Source: an uncultured Trueperaceae bacterium (GTDB taxonomy: Bacteria; Deinococcota; Deinococci; Deinococcales; Trueperaceae). Taken from it: a stretch of 16,557 nucleotides of DNA. The stretch lies in the NCBI GenBank assembly GCA_937907415.1, contig CALCHY010000173.1:1-16557 (forward strand), read 5' to 3'. Made by a program: the position numbers and the translations under genes. The notes beneath the pieces are model-generated. The model worked only from the letters and a program-made list of their open reading frames with translations. It made no database searches and was not told where the DNA came from. This document shows, piece by piece, positions 1 through 8,245 of this stretch (its first letter is position 1; every line of letters begins with the position of its first letter).

Positions 1-8
1 GGCAGAAT

Positions 9-83
9 GGGCGGTTAGCTCAGCGGGAGAGCACTCGCTTCACACGCGAGGGGTCGCGTGTTCAATCCACGCACCGCCCACCA
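9..83 (+). tRNA. tRNA-Val (anticodon CAC)
   Basis: A complete cloverleaf can be folded. The acceptor stem GGGCGGT (9-15) pairs with ACCGCCC (73-79). The D-arm is GCTC/GAGC, the anticodon stem is CTCGC/GCGAG around the loop TTCACAC, and the T-arm is GCGTG/CACGC around TTCAATC. The anticodon CAC reads the valine codon GUG. Discriminator base A and a genome-encoded CCA (81-83) complete the 3' end. It is read from the forward strand; its promoter lies off the left edge or in the first eight bases and cannot be judged. Confidence 0.96.
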
Positions 84-89
84 TAGAAA

Positions 90-106
90 CACCGTGTAGG
101 ACGGTG
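90..106 (+). terminator. Small hairpin just after the tRNA, possible terminator
   Basis: CACCGT (90-95) and ACGGTG (101-106) form a perfect 6-bp stem with a 5-base loop, starting seven bases after the tRNA CCA. No run of T follows, so it is not a canonical intrinsic terminator. It may be a processing or termination structure, or chance. Confidence 0.3.
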
Positions 107-169
107 GTCCGGCGCCAGCGATGGTTGCTGGATTTCCGTTCTTTGGCTTCTTTGCCACCTACTGGCCGC

Positions 170-655
170 TCATCGACTTGTTTTTCGGCGGGAATGTCCA
201 CTGTCTTGATGCCCGTCCCGGTCTCGGGGCGCCTCGGCTGGAGGCGGTGCGTGGCCGGATTGCCTTGCGTAGTTCCTGACCATCATCCCGCTGGCCGGAC
301 GCAAGCCCTGCTTCTCGTAGAAGGGTTGGAGGTCGGCGTCGCAGATCAGGTCGATCATGTAGAGATGATCGAGCTGCTTCAGCAGGCGGCGGATCAGTTC
401 TGAGCCGATGCCGCGTCCTTGATAGCCGGGTAGGACCTCGAGCAAAGGGATGTGGGCGCTAAGCACGCCATCGGTTATCGCCGTAGCGTAGCCGATGACC
501 TGCCCGGTCTCCTCGTCGGCTGCGAGTTCAATCGCGTCGCTGCCATGGAGCAGGCGAAGATGGGTGTCGGGTGTCGGCGGATTTGGCCAGTTCACGAAGA
601 AGCCTTGGAGCTGGTCGGCCGTTACGTTTGCGAGGTCAACGGTGTAGTGGATCAT
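170..655 (-). CDS. GNAT-family N-acetyltransferase
   Basis: A 161-residue protein of the GNAT fold, which moves an acetyl group from acetyl-CoA to an amine; the acceptor cannot be predicted. The acetyl-CoA loop is clear at residues 79-84 (QGRGIG), inside the usual strand-loop-helix segment 70-95 (EVLPGYQGRGIGSELIRRL). A motif-B-like segment follows around 107-120 (DADLQPFYEKQGLRP). The frame is open further upstream. I chose the ATG at 655 because an AAAGGG ribosome-binding site sits six bases before it and the extra upstream residues are arginine/proline-rich and not GNAT-like. The last ~30 residues are a proline-, arginine- and histidine-rich tail outside the domain, perhaps read-out of a lost original stop. 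It stands alone, convergent with the tRNA. Confidence 0.85.
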   Translation of the reverse strand: MIHYTVDLANVTADQLQGFFVNWPNPPTPDTHLRLLHGSDAIELAADEETGQVIGYATAITDGVLSAHIPLLEVLPGYQGRGIGSELIRRLLKQLDHLYMIDLICDADLQPFYEKQGLRPASGMMVRNYARQSGHAPPPAEAPRDRDGHQDSGHSRRKTSR

Positions 656-1775
656 GCGGCCCTTTCGTCGAGATCGGGGTGTGTAGCGTAACCGAGGGTG
701 GGCTTGGTTCGCGCCTCTGGCTAGCGGCCTGGGCATCGATGCGAGGAGCGAGATGCGCCTAGGTCGGAACGAAACGTCACCGGATGCTGGCGTGCACTGA
801 CGCGGTGGGATCAGTATCAAGTACTAGCTCGATCAAGTTAGGGGCCAGGATCGCCTGGGCGGCGAACGGTGGGAAGAGATGCAGCGGCTCACGCCCACGC
901 CTGAACAGGGAGACCGAATAGATGCCTAGCCATGCGAGCCAAGGCATTGGGCACACTCCTGGTCTCTCATCCCAGCGGGCTTCGTCTCTGCGCCATCAGT
1001 TGCGGATATCGATCCGCTCCGGATGGACTGACGCCCACAAGCTCAAGATGTACGGAAATAAGAACGCCAAGCCTAGGGTGCCCAAGAGCAGAGTGATCAT
1101 GATCGCTACACCAGGTGGGTTGCCCCGAGACCTCGTGTGCAGCAGACCCAGTACCGTGACCGGCAGAGATATGGGCAAGGAGGAAGCCGATGAGCCAGCT
1201 GAGCGAACCCTAACCCGACACCTTGACGGGGCGGTACGTGAGGGATCTGGTGTGAGGGTCCTTCATTCGTGCTGGAGGCTCCGTGGTCTCAATCGGTCAT
1301 CGCAACGCGTTCGATCTTGAGGAGCGGTCGACCGGGGTGACGATTCGAGACCGGTGGCTCGGCCCAAGCAAGGCTGATGCGCAGCGCCGCCTACCGCGCT
1401 CGGGCCGAGAGCCAATCCCGGCTCCTGCCATTCGGCGCCGTCGGTTCCCGCTTCGTATACACCTTGCGGCCTTCGAACCACAGATAACCGCCGTCGCTAG
1501 GAGAGACGTCGGCTCCGTCCCGGTCAAAGTTTGCCTCCAGCACTTCGTGAACGCGGCGGGTCGTATCGGAGCGCCGCTCCAGCACTCGGGTTCCTGCGCG
1601 GCGCACCGTGGATCTCAGGAAGATTGCCTCCAGAGGCTCGCGTCGTCGCACGATGCAACAAGATTGCGTCCGTCGGTGGCGAAGGCCCCCCTGCGGGGTT
1701 CAAGTAGGGGTCATCGGCGCGGCAGAAGTTAGTACGCGACCACCTTCCGGCGCTCGGTTGATATGGTTGACCGCG
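656..1775. other. Long stretch without a recognisable gene
   Basis: About 1.1 kb in which I recognise no protein family. Several short frames are open on both strands. The most coding-like is a reverse-strand 86-codon frame at 1391-1651. It has a GTG start, no visible ribosome-binding site, GC-rich third positions, and a C-terminal half containing DGGYLWFEGRKVYTKR. The other is the interrupted frame at 777-1178, listed separately. No RNA gene, repeat array or insertion-sequence end was seen. The stretch may be decayed coding sequence. Confidence 0.4.
777..1178 (-). pseudogene. Possible remnant of a small membrane protein, frame broken by TGA
   Basis: One reverse-strand frame is open from a TTG at 1178 to the TGA at 777, except for an internal TGA at 996-998. 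The upstream part contains a strongly hydrophobic segment (MITLLLGTLGLAFLFPYILS) followed by a polar tail. The downstream part could restart at the ATG at 947 and has a second hydrophobic stretch (PWLAWLGIYSVSLF). No ribosome-binding site precedes the TTG. I do not recognise the family. Either this is a membrane-protein gene that acquired a nonsense codon, or two short chance ORFs that share a frame. Confidence 0.25.
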
Positions 1776-2381
1776 ATGCGCCTGGAATCGCGTGCCTGCT
1801 CCTTTGAGTTCGAACCCGTAGGCTTACTTATCGAGCCTGAGCGATTCACCGACGTCTTCGCGCTCAAGAACAACAAGACCGCGCGAGAGACGCTGATGCA
1901 CCCGCGTTACAGGAAGTTGGTGCCGCTGGTGCAGCCACGGTACGAGTTCGGCCTTGATCAGGCCCTGGGCAGTTTCCTCCTGGACCTGAAGCGTCAGGGC
2001 CGACCCGAGTACCGAGCCTTCCTGAATAGGTACGGCGACGGAACGTACTGCGCTTTCCAGCTATCTAGCGACGCGCCACTTGCCCAGCGCGGCCTGTACG
2101 CCTTCTCTGTTGGCGGCGAGGTCAAGTACATAGGCAGGTGCCGGGATTCGTTCGGGAAGCGGCTCAACCTCGGCTACGGCAGGATCCACCCGAAGAACTG
2201 CTACCTGGACGGCCAGGCCACGAACTGCCACCTGAACGGCCTCATAGCCCAGCAGGACGCCGAAGGCCTCACGCTCCACGTTCATGTGATGCAGGCTGGG
2301 GACGAGATCGTCGCGGCTGAGCTCGCCTTGATCGAGCGGTACCTTCCGGAGTGGAACATCGCCTTGTACGGCCGGCGTTAG
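1776..2381 (+). CDS. GIY-YIG nuclease-domain protein
   Basis: A 201-residue protein with a C-terminal GIY-YIG nuclease fold, a metal-dependent DNA endonuclease module found in homing endonucleases, UvrC and some restriction enzymes. The two signature strands are GLYAF (106-110) and KYIGRC (117-122). They are followed by the candidate catalytic arginine R129 (FGKRLN), a GYGRI...GQATNC segment (133-151), and the candidate metal-binding glutamate E182 (AAELALIERY) with N194 (PEWN). The catalytic set therefore looks complete. The first ~100 residues match nothing I know. I start at the ATG at 1776, since upstream codons in the frame are not protein-like and no strong ribosome-binding site marks an alternative. 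No methyltransferase or specificity partner is adjacent, so a restriction role is unsupported. It could be a stand-alone repair or mobile-element nuclease. Confidence 0.8.
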   Translation: MRLESRACSFEFEPVGLLIEPERFTDVFALKNNKTARETLMHPRYRKLVPLVQPRYEFGLDQALGSFLLDLKRQGRPEYRAFLNRYGDGTYCAFQLSSDAPLAQRGLYAFSVGGEVKYIGRCRDSFGKRLNLGYGRIHPKNCYLDGQATNCHLNGLIAQQDAEGLTLHVHVMQAGDEIVAAELALIERYLPEWNIALYGRR

Positions 2382-2792
2382 AGCCGCTGTGCGGGGGAGT
2401 CCCTAGAACGCCCCGAACCGATTCCACCAGTACTCTGCCTGTACCTCGCGCAACGCCTTCGAAACCCACAGCGTGGCATGCCCTCCGCGGCACCCCACCG
2501 AGGTACCTCCAGGTCCGGCTGGGACCGCTGGTGGGCGCGGCGTTCGCCTTCCTCACCTTCTGGCTGCTGTGCTCCGCGCCCACGCGCGGCTTCGTGTCGG
2601 CGGAGCCGCTGCTGGTGGGCATAGCCGGCGCTGGCGTGGCCGACGCGCGTGATCTACCTCTCCGCTAGCTTCACCTTGCTGCGAGTACGAGCACCATGCC
2701 CGGAACCGAAACCGCCGCTCGACCACACCGGCACCTATCGGAACCGTCGGTCGAGCGGCAGCAACGCGCCTATCTGGCTATGCCTACAAGGC
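2382..2792. other. Gap without a confident gene
   Basis: A 411-base gap between the convergent ends of the GIY-YIG gene and the solute-binding-protein gene. A forward frame covering about 2500-2668 contains one plausible membrane span (LVGAAFAFLTFWLLC) and ends at 2668. Its only start codons lie inside the preceding gene in another frame, so it may be the tail of a lost gene. No convincing terminator with a T-run was found. A small GCC/GGC hairpin just past the solute-binding-protein stop is too weak to call. Confidence 0.35.
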
Positions 2793-4442
2793 TCAGTCGT
2801 TCAACCAGGTATTGATGAAGTTGTAGTAAGCCCAGGCTGAGAACGCCCCGCTGTAGGACTTGCTCTCGAGGTCGAGCGTGCCGTACGACTCGAACTTCAC
2901 GCCGGCGACGTCCTCGTAGTACTGGAGGGTCAGCTGCTCCCAGATGGGGTAGCGGACGTCGTAGCCGGTCTCGGCGCGCAGGGCGTCCAGGAGCTCTCTC
3001 TTCTCCTCGGTCACCCAGCAGCCCGGGTTGCCGTCGGAGAGGTGGGTCATGGCGGCCGGGTCGGGGCGCCACGCCAGCGACTGCGCGTACAGCTCGTAGC
3101 GGGCTGGATCGTTGCGCATCGTGCGCAGGGTGGCGGCGTCCATCGGCATGATCTCGACGTTGAAGCCGACCGCTTCGAGCATGGGCTTCGAGACGAGCGC
3201 GGCCGTGTAATAGGAGGGGACGTTGGGGTCGACCAGCCAACGGATCGGCTGCCCGTCGTAGCCGGCCTCGGCCATCAGGGCACGGGCGCCCTCGGGATCG
3301 TAGCCGAAGTAGGCCTCGTCGCCGATCGTGGTCTCCCACGGGTCGCCCGGAGGGGCGAAGGAGGAGGTGGCGACGTTGAACTCCGCCGGGCCCACGGCCG
3401 CAACCACCTGGCGCACGTCGATGGCCATGCGGACGGCTCGGCGCAGGCGGATGTCGGTCATGATGCCCTGGCACTTGTTGAAGTTGGCCGAGGCGAACGA
3501 GCCCTTCTGCACGTTGGGGCGCACGGTCGGGTGGTTCTCGTACAAACGGTAGAGGTCGGGCGTGGCCTGGCGCACGGCGTGGAACTGGCCGCTCTCGATG
3601 CCCGCCGCTCGCACGGCGGCGTCGGGGATCTCGTGCAGCACGATGCGGTCGACGTACGCCACCTTGCCGCCGGCGAAGCCGGACGGCGCCTCGAGCCGGC
3701 CGACGTAGTCGTCGAAGCGGTCGAAGGCGGTGAACTGGCTCTCGCGGCGGTCGGCGATGAAGTAGGGGCCGGTGCCGATGGGGACCTGGATGTCGAGGTC
3801 GGGATGCGCTTCGACCTGGGAGGCGGGGTAGATGAAGGCGCCGGTGGTCTGCGGCACGGTCAGCTGGTAGACGAGGAAGGTGTTCGGCTCGCTCAGCGCG
3901 ATGCGTAACGTGAGGTCGTCGACGGCTTCGACCGAGGTGATCCGCTCGGCCGCCTGGCGCCCCAGGGTGCCGCCGAACCAGCGCTGCAGCGAGGCCACGA
4001 CGTCGGCGGCGCGCAGCTCGGTGCCGTCATGGAACCTGACGCCGCCCCGCAGGGTGAAGGTGTACAGGAGGCCGTCGTCGCTCACCTCGTAGGTGTCCAC
4101 GAGCTGGGGCCGCGAGGCGCCCACCGCGTCGAAGGCGAACAGGCCCTCGGCGAAGACGGAGTTGACGATGGTGGTGGTGCGCGCCGAGCTGCGGTGGCTG
4201 TCGATCGAGGGGATGACCTCGTTCTCTGCGACGTTCAGGACGCCGCCGAACCGGGGCGTGCCCACATTGGCGATGCGCGCGTCGGACGGGTGCGGGCCGA
4301 CGGCTGCGGCGTAGTCGACGATCGCCTGGGGCGCCGCCGCCAGGCCCGTGTCCAGCAACGCTGCGGTGACGGCCAGTACGAGCAGAAGAGGCCGTAACCG
4401 GCGCGGAAGGGTTGAGCGAGCCGAGACGGGCGAATCGTTCAT
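2793..4442 (-). CDS. ABC transporter substrate-binding protein, peptide/nickel family 5
   Basis: A 549-residue secreted receptor of the DppA/OppA family (SBP family 5), which captures a peptide or related solute outside the membrane and delivers it to the permeases encoded upstream (dppB/dppC). The N-terminus is a Sec signal: a basic RRLRP region, hydrophobic 19-30, and cleavage probably near residues 36-38 (LAAAPQ). There is no lipobox cysteine, so it is predicted to be soluble rather than lipid-anchored. Family hallmarks include GGVLNV near the mature start, the RPQLVDTYEVSDDGLLYTF and GVRFHDGTELRAADVVAS segments, and GTGPYFI. The ATG at 4442 has a well-placed GGAGG. An in-frame ATG at 4475 lies only five bases after the predicted -10 box and could give an 11-residue longer leaderless form. 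It is separated from hyuB by its own promoter and operator. The ligand is unknown. Confidence 0.93.
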   Translation of the reverse strand: MNDSPVSARSTLPRRLRPLLLVLAVTAALLDTGLAAAPQAIVDYAAAVGPHPSDARIANVGTPRFGGVLNVAENEVIPSIDSHRSSARTTTIVNSVFAEGLFAFDAVGASRPQLVDTYEVSDDGLLYTFTLRGGVRFHDGTELRAADVVASLQRWFGGTLGRQAAERITSVEAVDDLTLRIALSEPNTFLVYQLTVPQTTGAFIYPASQVEAHPDLDIQVPIGTGPYFIADRRESQFTAFDRFDDYVGRLEAPSGFAGGKVAYVDRIVLHEIPDAAVRAAGIESGQFHAVRQATPDLYRLYENHPTVRPNVQKGSFASANFNKCQGIMTDIRLRRAVRMAIDVRQVVAAVGPAEFNVATSSFAPPGDPWETTIGDEAYFGYDPEGARALMAEAGYDGQPIRWLVDPNVPSYYTAALVSKPMLEAVGFNVEIMPMDAATLRTMRNDPARYELYAQSLAWRPDPAAMTHLSDGNPGCWVTEEKRELLDALRAETGYDVRYPIWEQLTLQYYEDVAGVKFESYGTLDLESKSYSGAFSAWAYYNFINTWLND

Positions 4443-4480
4443 CGGGGGCCCTCCATGGGTCAGGTTTTCGTTCATCGCTG

Positions 4481-4509
4481 AGCATGGCACGTCGCATATT
4501 GGCTGTCAA
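4481..4509 (-). promoter_or_regulatory. Predicted promoter of the solute-binding-protein gene
   Basis: On the reverse strand a perfect TTGACA -35 box (4504-4509) is followed after 17 bases by CATGCT (4481-4486), a weak -10 that keeps the A2 and T6 positions. The predicted start of transcription is near 4474, about 30 bases before the ribosome-binding-site-supported ATG. The -35 box overlaps the TGA stop codon of hyuB. Confidence 0.55.
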
Positions 4510-4543
4510 TCTTGAGTGGCAGTCAAGGTAAGCTCGCTGTCAA
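4499..4543. promoter_or_regulatory. Candidate operator, three units at 17-bp period
   Basis: Three similar 11-base units begin at 4499 (TTGGCTGTCAA), 4516 (GTGGCAGTCAA) and 4533 (CTCGCTGTCAA), each exactly 17 bases after the last. All end in GTCAA. The 18 bases at 4498-4515 are identical to 12245-12262 in front of the M29 operon. The first unit contains the -35 box of the solute-binding-protein promoter, so a protein bound here would be expected to block it. Units two and three lie within the last codons of hyuB. Confidence 0.6.
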
Positions 4544-6080
4544 CCGGCTCGCCGTAACCGCCGCCGCCTGGCGTCTCACAGGTGAGCTCGTCACCCGGCC
4601 GCAGCTGGAAACGGAACTTCGGATTGATCTCCTCACCGTTGAGCACCACTCGTCCGCATGCTCCGTCGCCGCCGCCGCCGAGCCCGAACGCCGGCTGCTT
4701 CGTGCGCTCGGCCATGAACGAGAGCGAGGCGCTGGAGCTGCCCACGTGCAGCAGGCGCAGCACCTGGCCCGTCCCGCCCTGGTTCCGGCCCGCACCTCCC
4801 GAGTCCCTCCGCAGGGACTTCTCGAGCACTCGGAGCGGAACGTTCCGCTCGATCACCTCGACGGGCGTAGCCGCCATGTTCGATGGGAAGCTGAGGGCGT
4901 GGGCGCCGGGCCGACGCGAGGAGGCGCCCTGGCCGCCGTTGAAGAAGAAAAGCCCGGCGTACCGTCCAGACGGCTCCTCGCCCGCCAGCTGGATGCCCCA
5001 GAGGGGCGAGCCGCTGGCGGCCTGCACCTTGCCCGGAAGCGCGGCGTGCAGCGCTCCGAACACGGCTGGCGGTAGCAGATGCCCGGTCAGCGCCCGTGCG
5101 CCCACGGGGGCAGGCGCATGAGGGTTGAGGATCGAACCCGGCGGCGCCGTCACGGTAAGAGGGCTAAAGCAGCCCTCGTTGTTCGGCAGCCGCGGGTCCA
5201 GCACGCACTTGAGCGCGAACGCTGTGTAGGCGAAGGTGTAGGCGGGAACGACGTTGAGCGCGTACGGCACCTGGGCCGAAGACCCGCTGTAGTCGACGGC
5301 GAGGGAGTCTCCGCGTACCAGTACGGCGATGCGGATTCGGATGGGCTCCTCCATGCCGTCACCCAGTACCTCGAACGGGTACTCGCCGTCCGGGATGGCC
5401 AGGATGGCGCTGCGCATGGCGCGTTCCGAGCGGCCATGGATCTCGGCCGCCAGGTCGGTGAGCTCGTCGAGCCCATAGTCGTCCATCAGTGCCAGCAGGC
5501 TGGCGCCCGACCGGTTGTTCGCCGAGGTCTGCGCCCAGATGTCGCCCATCACCTGCAGCGGGACGCGCACGTTGGCTTCGATCAGCTCGACCAGCTGCGC
5601 GTTCACCCTCCCCGCCGCCATCAGTTTGGTGATCGGTATCCGCAGGCCCTCCTCGTACAGTTCCCGGGCGTCGGGAGCGCGGATCCGCCCGCCGATGTCG
5701 GGGAGGTGGGCGGCGGTGGCGGCGAACGCGACCAGGCGCGACCCCCGGAAGATCGGCACCACCATGCTGAGGTCCGGCAGGTGACCCGTGCCGAGCCACG
5801 GGTCGTTAGTGACGATCACGTCGCCTGGCGCCAGGCTTTCGGCCGGGTAGCGCTCCAGCACAGCGCGGACGGTGCGCGGCAAGGTCGCAATGAATGACGG
5901 GATGCTCAGGGACGACTGCGCCAGCGATCGGCCAGCCACGTCGGTGATGACACAGGCGTAGTCGTTGGAGTCGCGCACGATGGTGGAGAAGGACGTGCGC
6001 ACCAGCGTGGCGGCCGCTTCGTCCACTGTCGCGACCAGGCGCCCCCAGATGACCTGCAGTGACGCCGGATCGATGTTCAC
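4506..6080 (-). CDS. hyuB: Hydantoinase B / oxoprolinase family subunit
   Basis: A 524-residue HyuB-type subunit that works with HyuA in ATP-dependent opening of cyclic amides (N-methylhydantoin, 5-oxoproline) or related carboxylations; the family name alone does not fix the substrate. Signature segments are RTSFSTIVRDSNDYACVITD (28-47), NDPWLGTGHLPD (92-103), a central region with SGSSAQVPYALN, and the C-terminal TPGGGGYG (about 503-510). Length agrees with bacterial HyuB proteins. The start is a GTG at 6080 that shares a four-base GTGA overlap with the hyuA stop, implying translational coupling. The frame is open for another ~150 codons upstream, but that part is arginine-rich shadow of hyuA. 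The last codons overlap the candidate operator of the next gene. Confidence 0.93.
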   Translation of the reverse strand: MNIDPASLQVIWGRLVATVDEAAATLVRTSFSTIVRDSNDYACVITDVAGRSLAQSSLSIPSFIATLPRTVRAVLERYPAESLAPGDVIVTNDPWLGTGHLPDLSMVVPIFRGSRLVAFAATAAHLPDIGGRIRAPDARELYEEGLRIPITKLMAAGRVNAQLVELIEANVRVPLQVMGDIWAQTSANNRSGASLLALMDDYGLDELTDLAAEIHGRSERAMRSAILAIPDGEYPFEVLGDGMEEPIRIRIAVLVRGDSLAVDYSGSSAQVPYALNVVPAYTFAYTAFALKCVLDPRLPNNEGCFSPLTVTAPPGSILNPHAPAPVGARALTGHLLPPAVFGALHAALPGKVQAASGSPLWGIQLAGEEPSGRYAGLFFFNGGQGASSRRPGAHALSFPSNMAATPVEVIERNVPLRVLEKSLRRDSGGAGRNQGGTGQVLRLLHVGSSSASLSFMAERTKQPAFGLGGGGDGACGRVVLNGEEINPKFRFQLRPGDELTCETPGGGGYGEPVDSELTLTATQD

Positions 6081-8245
6081 GCTTCCGCTCCCCGGCGTGC
6101 GCCTTCGTGGCCGGTCGCCTCGGCGCTCATCCCACGCCCGCGGTCCGGAACGCGGACGATCACGTTCAGCTCGCTGTCCACCTGCAGGTCGGTGGGCGCG
6201 TTTACCACGATCGCGGTGGCCGCCTCCTGGATGATGCAGGGGCCGCGCAGCCTGGTGCCCACGCCGAGGGCGGAGCGTTGGTAGACGGCCGCCGGAAGCA
6301 TGGCGCCGGCATCGGCCACGTAGATCGGCCGGACGGACTCGGCCTCGTCGGCCGGACGCGGATCGCGGTGGCTCAGGCGCGGGGCAGGGGCCTCGTCGGC
6401 CACCACCACGCGCAGGTTCACGAACTCGAGCTCCGCCTGGACGAGGGTGTTGCCGAACAGCTGGCGGTAGCGCTGCCGGAACCGTTCGGCGATGCCCGCC
6501 GGGTCGAGCGCGGTCGGCTCCAGCGGCACGTTCATCCACTGGCCCTGGCCCCGGTAGCGCATGTCGGCCGAGAAGGTCGCCACGCTCGGGGCGCCGCCCC
6601 TGAAGCCGGACTTCCGTATGCGGGCGCGCGCCCGCGCCTCCAGGGCGCGCAGCTCAGCGAGCAGCCCCGCCTCGTCGGTCGTGCCCAGAGCGCGCAGGTA
6701 CGGTTGCACCTCGTCCTCGCGCTCGGGCACCACGAGCAGCCCGACGGCCGATCCCACGCCAGCGGCCGACGGATAGAGGACCCGGGCGCAGCCGAGGGAG
6801 CGCGCCACGCCGAACGCGTGGACCGGGCCCGCGCCGCCGGTGGCCACCAGCGTCAGCCTGCGGGGATCTGCCGCCTTCTCGGCCAGGTGGATGCGGGCGG
6901 CGCTGGCCATGTTCTCGTTGACCACCTGGTGGATCCCCCAGGCGGCCTCCAGGGCGGTGAGGCCGAGCGGGCCCGCGAGCTCCGTCTCCACGGCCCGACG
7001 GGCGCGTGCCGGGTCGAGCCGCATGCGGCCGCCCAGGAAGGCGCCCGGGTCCAGGTACCCGAGGAGCAGGTCGGCGTCGGTGACGGTGGGGAGACTGCCG
7101 CCGCGGCCGTAGCAGGCGGGGCCCGGCTCCGAGCCGGCGCTGGCGGGGCCGACCTGCAGCAGGCCCAGCGGATCGATGGTCGCGATGCTGCCGCCGCCGG
7201 CGCCGATCTCGATGAGATCGACGCTGGGCGTGAGGATTGGCAGGCCGCTGCCGCGCTTGAAGCGGTGCACGCGGCCCGCCTCGAAGCTGAAGGTGATGTC
7301 GGGGGCGCCGTCCTGGATGAGGCACGCCTTGGCGGTGGTGCCTCCCATGTCGAATCCGATCAGGTCGTCCAGGCCGGCGCCCGAGCCGGCGTGGGTCGCG
7401 GCCAGGACGCCCGCCGCAGGACCCGACTCGAGCAGGCGGATTGGGTGACGCCGGGCGACGTCGGGAGAGAAGAACCCGCCCGCGGAATGCATCACCAGCA
7501 GCGGGGCATCGAAGCCGGCGTCGGCTAGCCCCTCTTGCACCTGCACCAGGTATCGCCCAATCACCGGCTTCACGTAAGCGTTGGCCGCCACCGTCGAGCC
7601 ACGTTCGTACTCGCCAATCTCACGCGCCACGTCGGACGCCAGCGAGACGCTCGTGGCTGGCGCGTTGGCGGTGAACCACGCCCCGACCTCCTCCTCCATG
7701 CCGGGGTTGGCGTAGGAGTGCAGGAGGTTGACCGCCACCGAGCGGATGCCCCGCGACTCGACTTCGGCCAGGACGGCGCGCAGCTCGTCCGGGTCGACGG
7801 GAGCCACCACGCCGCCGCTCGCGTCGCCGCGGGCCGTCAGCTCCAGGCAGGCGGAGGGCGGCACCAGCGGCTCGGGGAAGGCCGGGTCGAGGTCGTAGAG
7901 GTCGTAGCGGAGCTCGCGCCCGATGGCGAGGGTGTCCTTGAAGCCGCGCGACGTGATGTACGCCGTGGGCTCGCCCTTCCGCTCGATGATCGCGTTGGTG
8001 ACCAGGGTGGTGGCGTGAATCACGGCCACTACGTCGGCGGGCGCGTAGCCGTGGGCTTCCAGGGCCTCGGCCACGCCTCGCAGCACGCCCTCCTCGGGCG
8101 CCGTGGGGGTGGTGAGCACCTTCCAGGTCCGCAGCGAGGCCGTGGACCGCTCCAGCAGCACGACGTCCGTGAAGGTGCCGCCGATGTCCACCCCGACGAG
8201 CAGTTCGGTCCGCCGCGAGTGGGCGGCCGGGCCGCCGTCGCTCAC
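6077..8245 (-). CDS. hyuA: Hydantoinase A / oxoprolinase family ATPase subunit
   Basis: A 722-residue HyuA-type subunit with an actin-like (ASKHA) ATPase fold. It is predicted to use ATP to activate a cyclic amide or similar substrate in a complex with HyuB. Phosphate-binding loops are DIGGTFTD (20-27) and DMGGTTAK (299-306). Other hallmarks are IHATTLVTNAIIERKG (76-91), LESGPAAGV (272-280), GAGGGSIA (348-355), GPACYGRGG followed by PTVTDADLLLGYL (375-398), and ATGGAGPVHAFG (468-479). All are intact. It starts at a GTG (8245) inside a GTGA overlap with the stop of the M20 gene and overlaps hyuB by four bases, so the three are probably one translation-coupled unit. Sub-family (hydantoin, N-methylhydantoin, oxoproline, acetone carboxylase) cannot be resolved here. 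Confidence 0.95.
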   Translation of the reverse strand: MSDGGPAAHSRRTELLVGVDIGGTFTDVVLLERSTASLRTWKVLTTPTAPEEGVLRGVAEALEAHGYAPADVVAVIHATTLVTNAIIERKGEPTAYITSRGFKDTLAIGRELRYDLYDLDPAFPEPLVPPSACLELTARGDASGGVVAPVDPDELRAVLAEVESRGIRSVAVNLLHSYANPGMEEEVGAWFTANAPATSVSLASDVAREIGEYERGSTVAANAYVKPVIGRYLVQVQEGLADAGFDAPLLVMHSAGGFFSPDVARRHPIRLLESGPAAGVLAATHAGSGAGLDDLIGFDMGGTTAKACLIQDGAPDITFSFEAGRVHRFKRGSGLPILTPSVDLIEIGAGGGSIATIDPLGLLQVGPASAGSEPGPACYGRGGSLPTVTDADLLLGYLDPGAFLGGRMRLDPARARRAVETELAGPLGLTALEAAWGIHQVVNENMASAARIHLAEKAADPRRLTLVATGGAGPVHAFGVARSLGCARVLYPSAAGVGSAVGLLVVPEREDEVQPYLRALGTTDEAGLLAELRALEARARARIRKSGFRGGAPSVATFSADMRYRGQGQWMNVPLEPTALDPAGIAERFRQRYRQLFGNTLVQAELEFVNLRVVVADEAPAPRLSHRDPRPADEAESVRPIYVADAGAMLPAAVYQRSALGVGTRLRGPCIIQEAATAIVVNAPTDLQVDSELNVIVRVPDRGRGMSAEATGHEGARRGAEA

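Noticed and set aside
9..83. tRNA-Val as the attachment site of an integrated island
   Set aside because: No integrase gene and no second copy of the tRNA 3' end was found in the window.
6081..6539. N-terminal extension of hyuB to 6539
   Set aside because: The extra ~150 residues are arginine/proline-rich shadow of hyuA. The GTG at 6080 with GTGA coupling begins exactly at the HyuB family start.
6059..7528. A 489-codon forward frame opposite hyuA, and similarly long forward frames at 3042-3908 and 8305-9447
   Set aside because: They mirror well-supported reverse-strand genes, are rich in Arg/Ala/Gly/His as expected for GC-rich antisense frames, and match no family.
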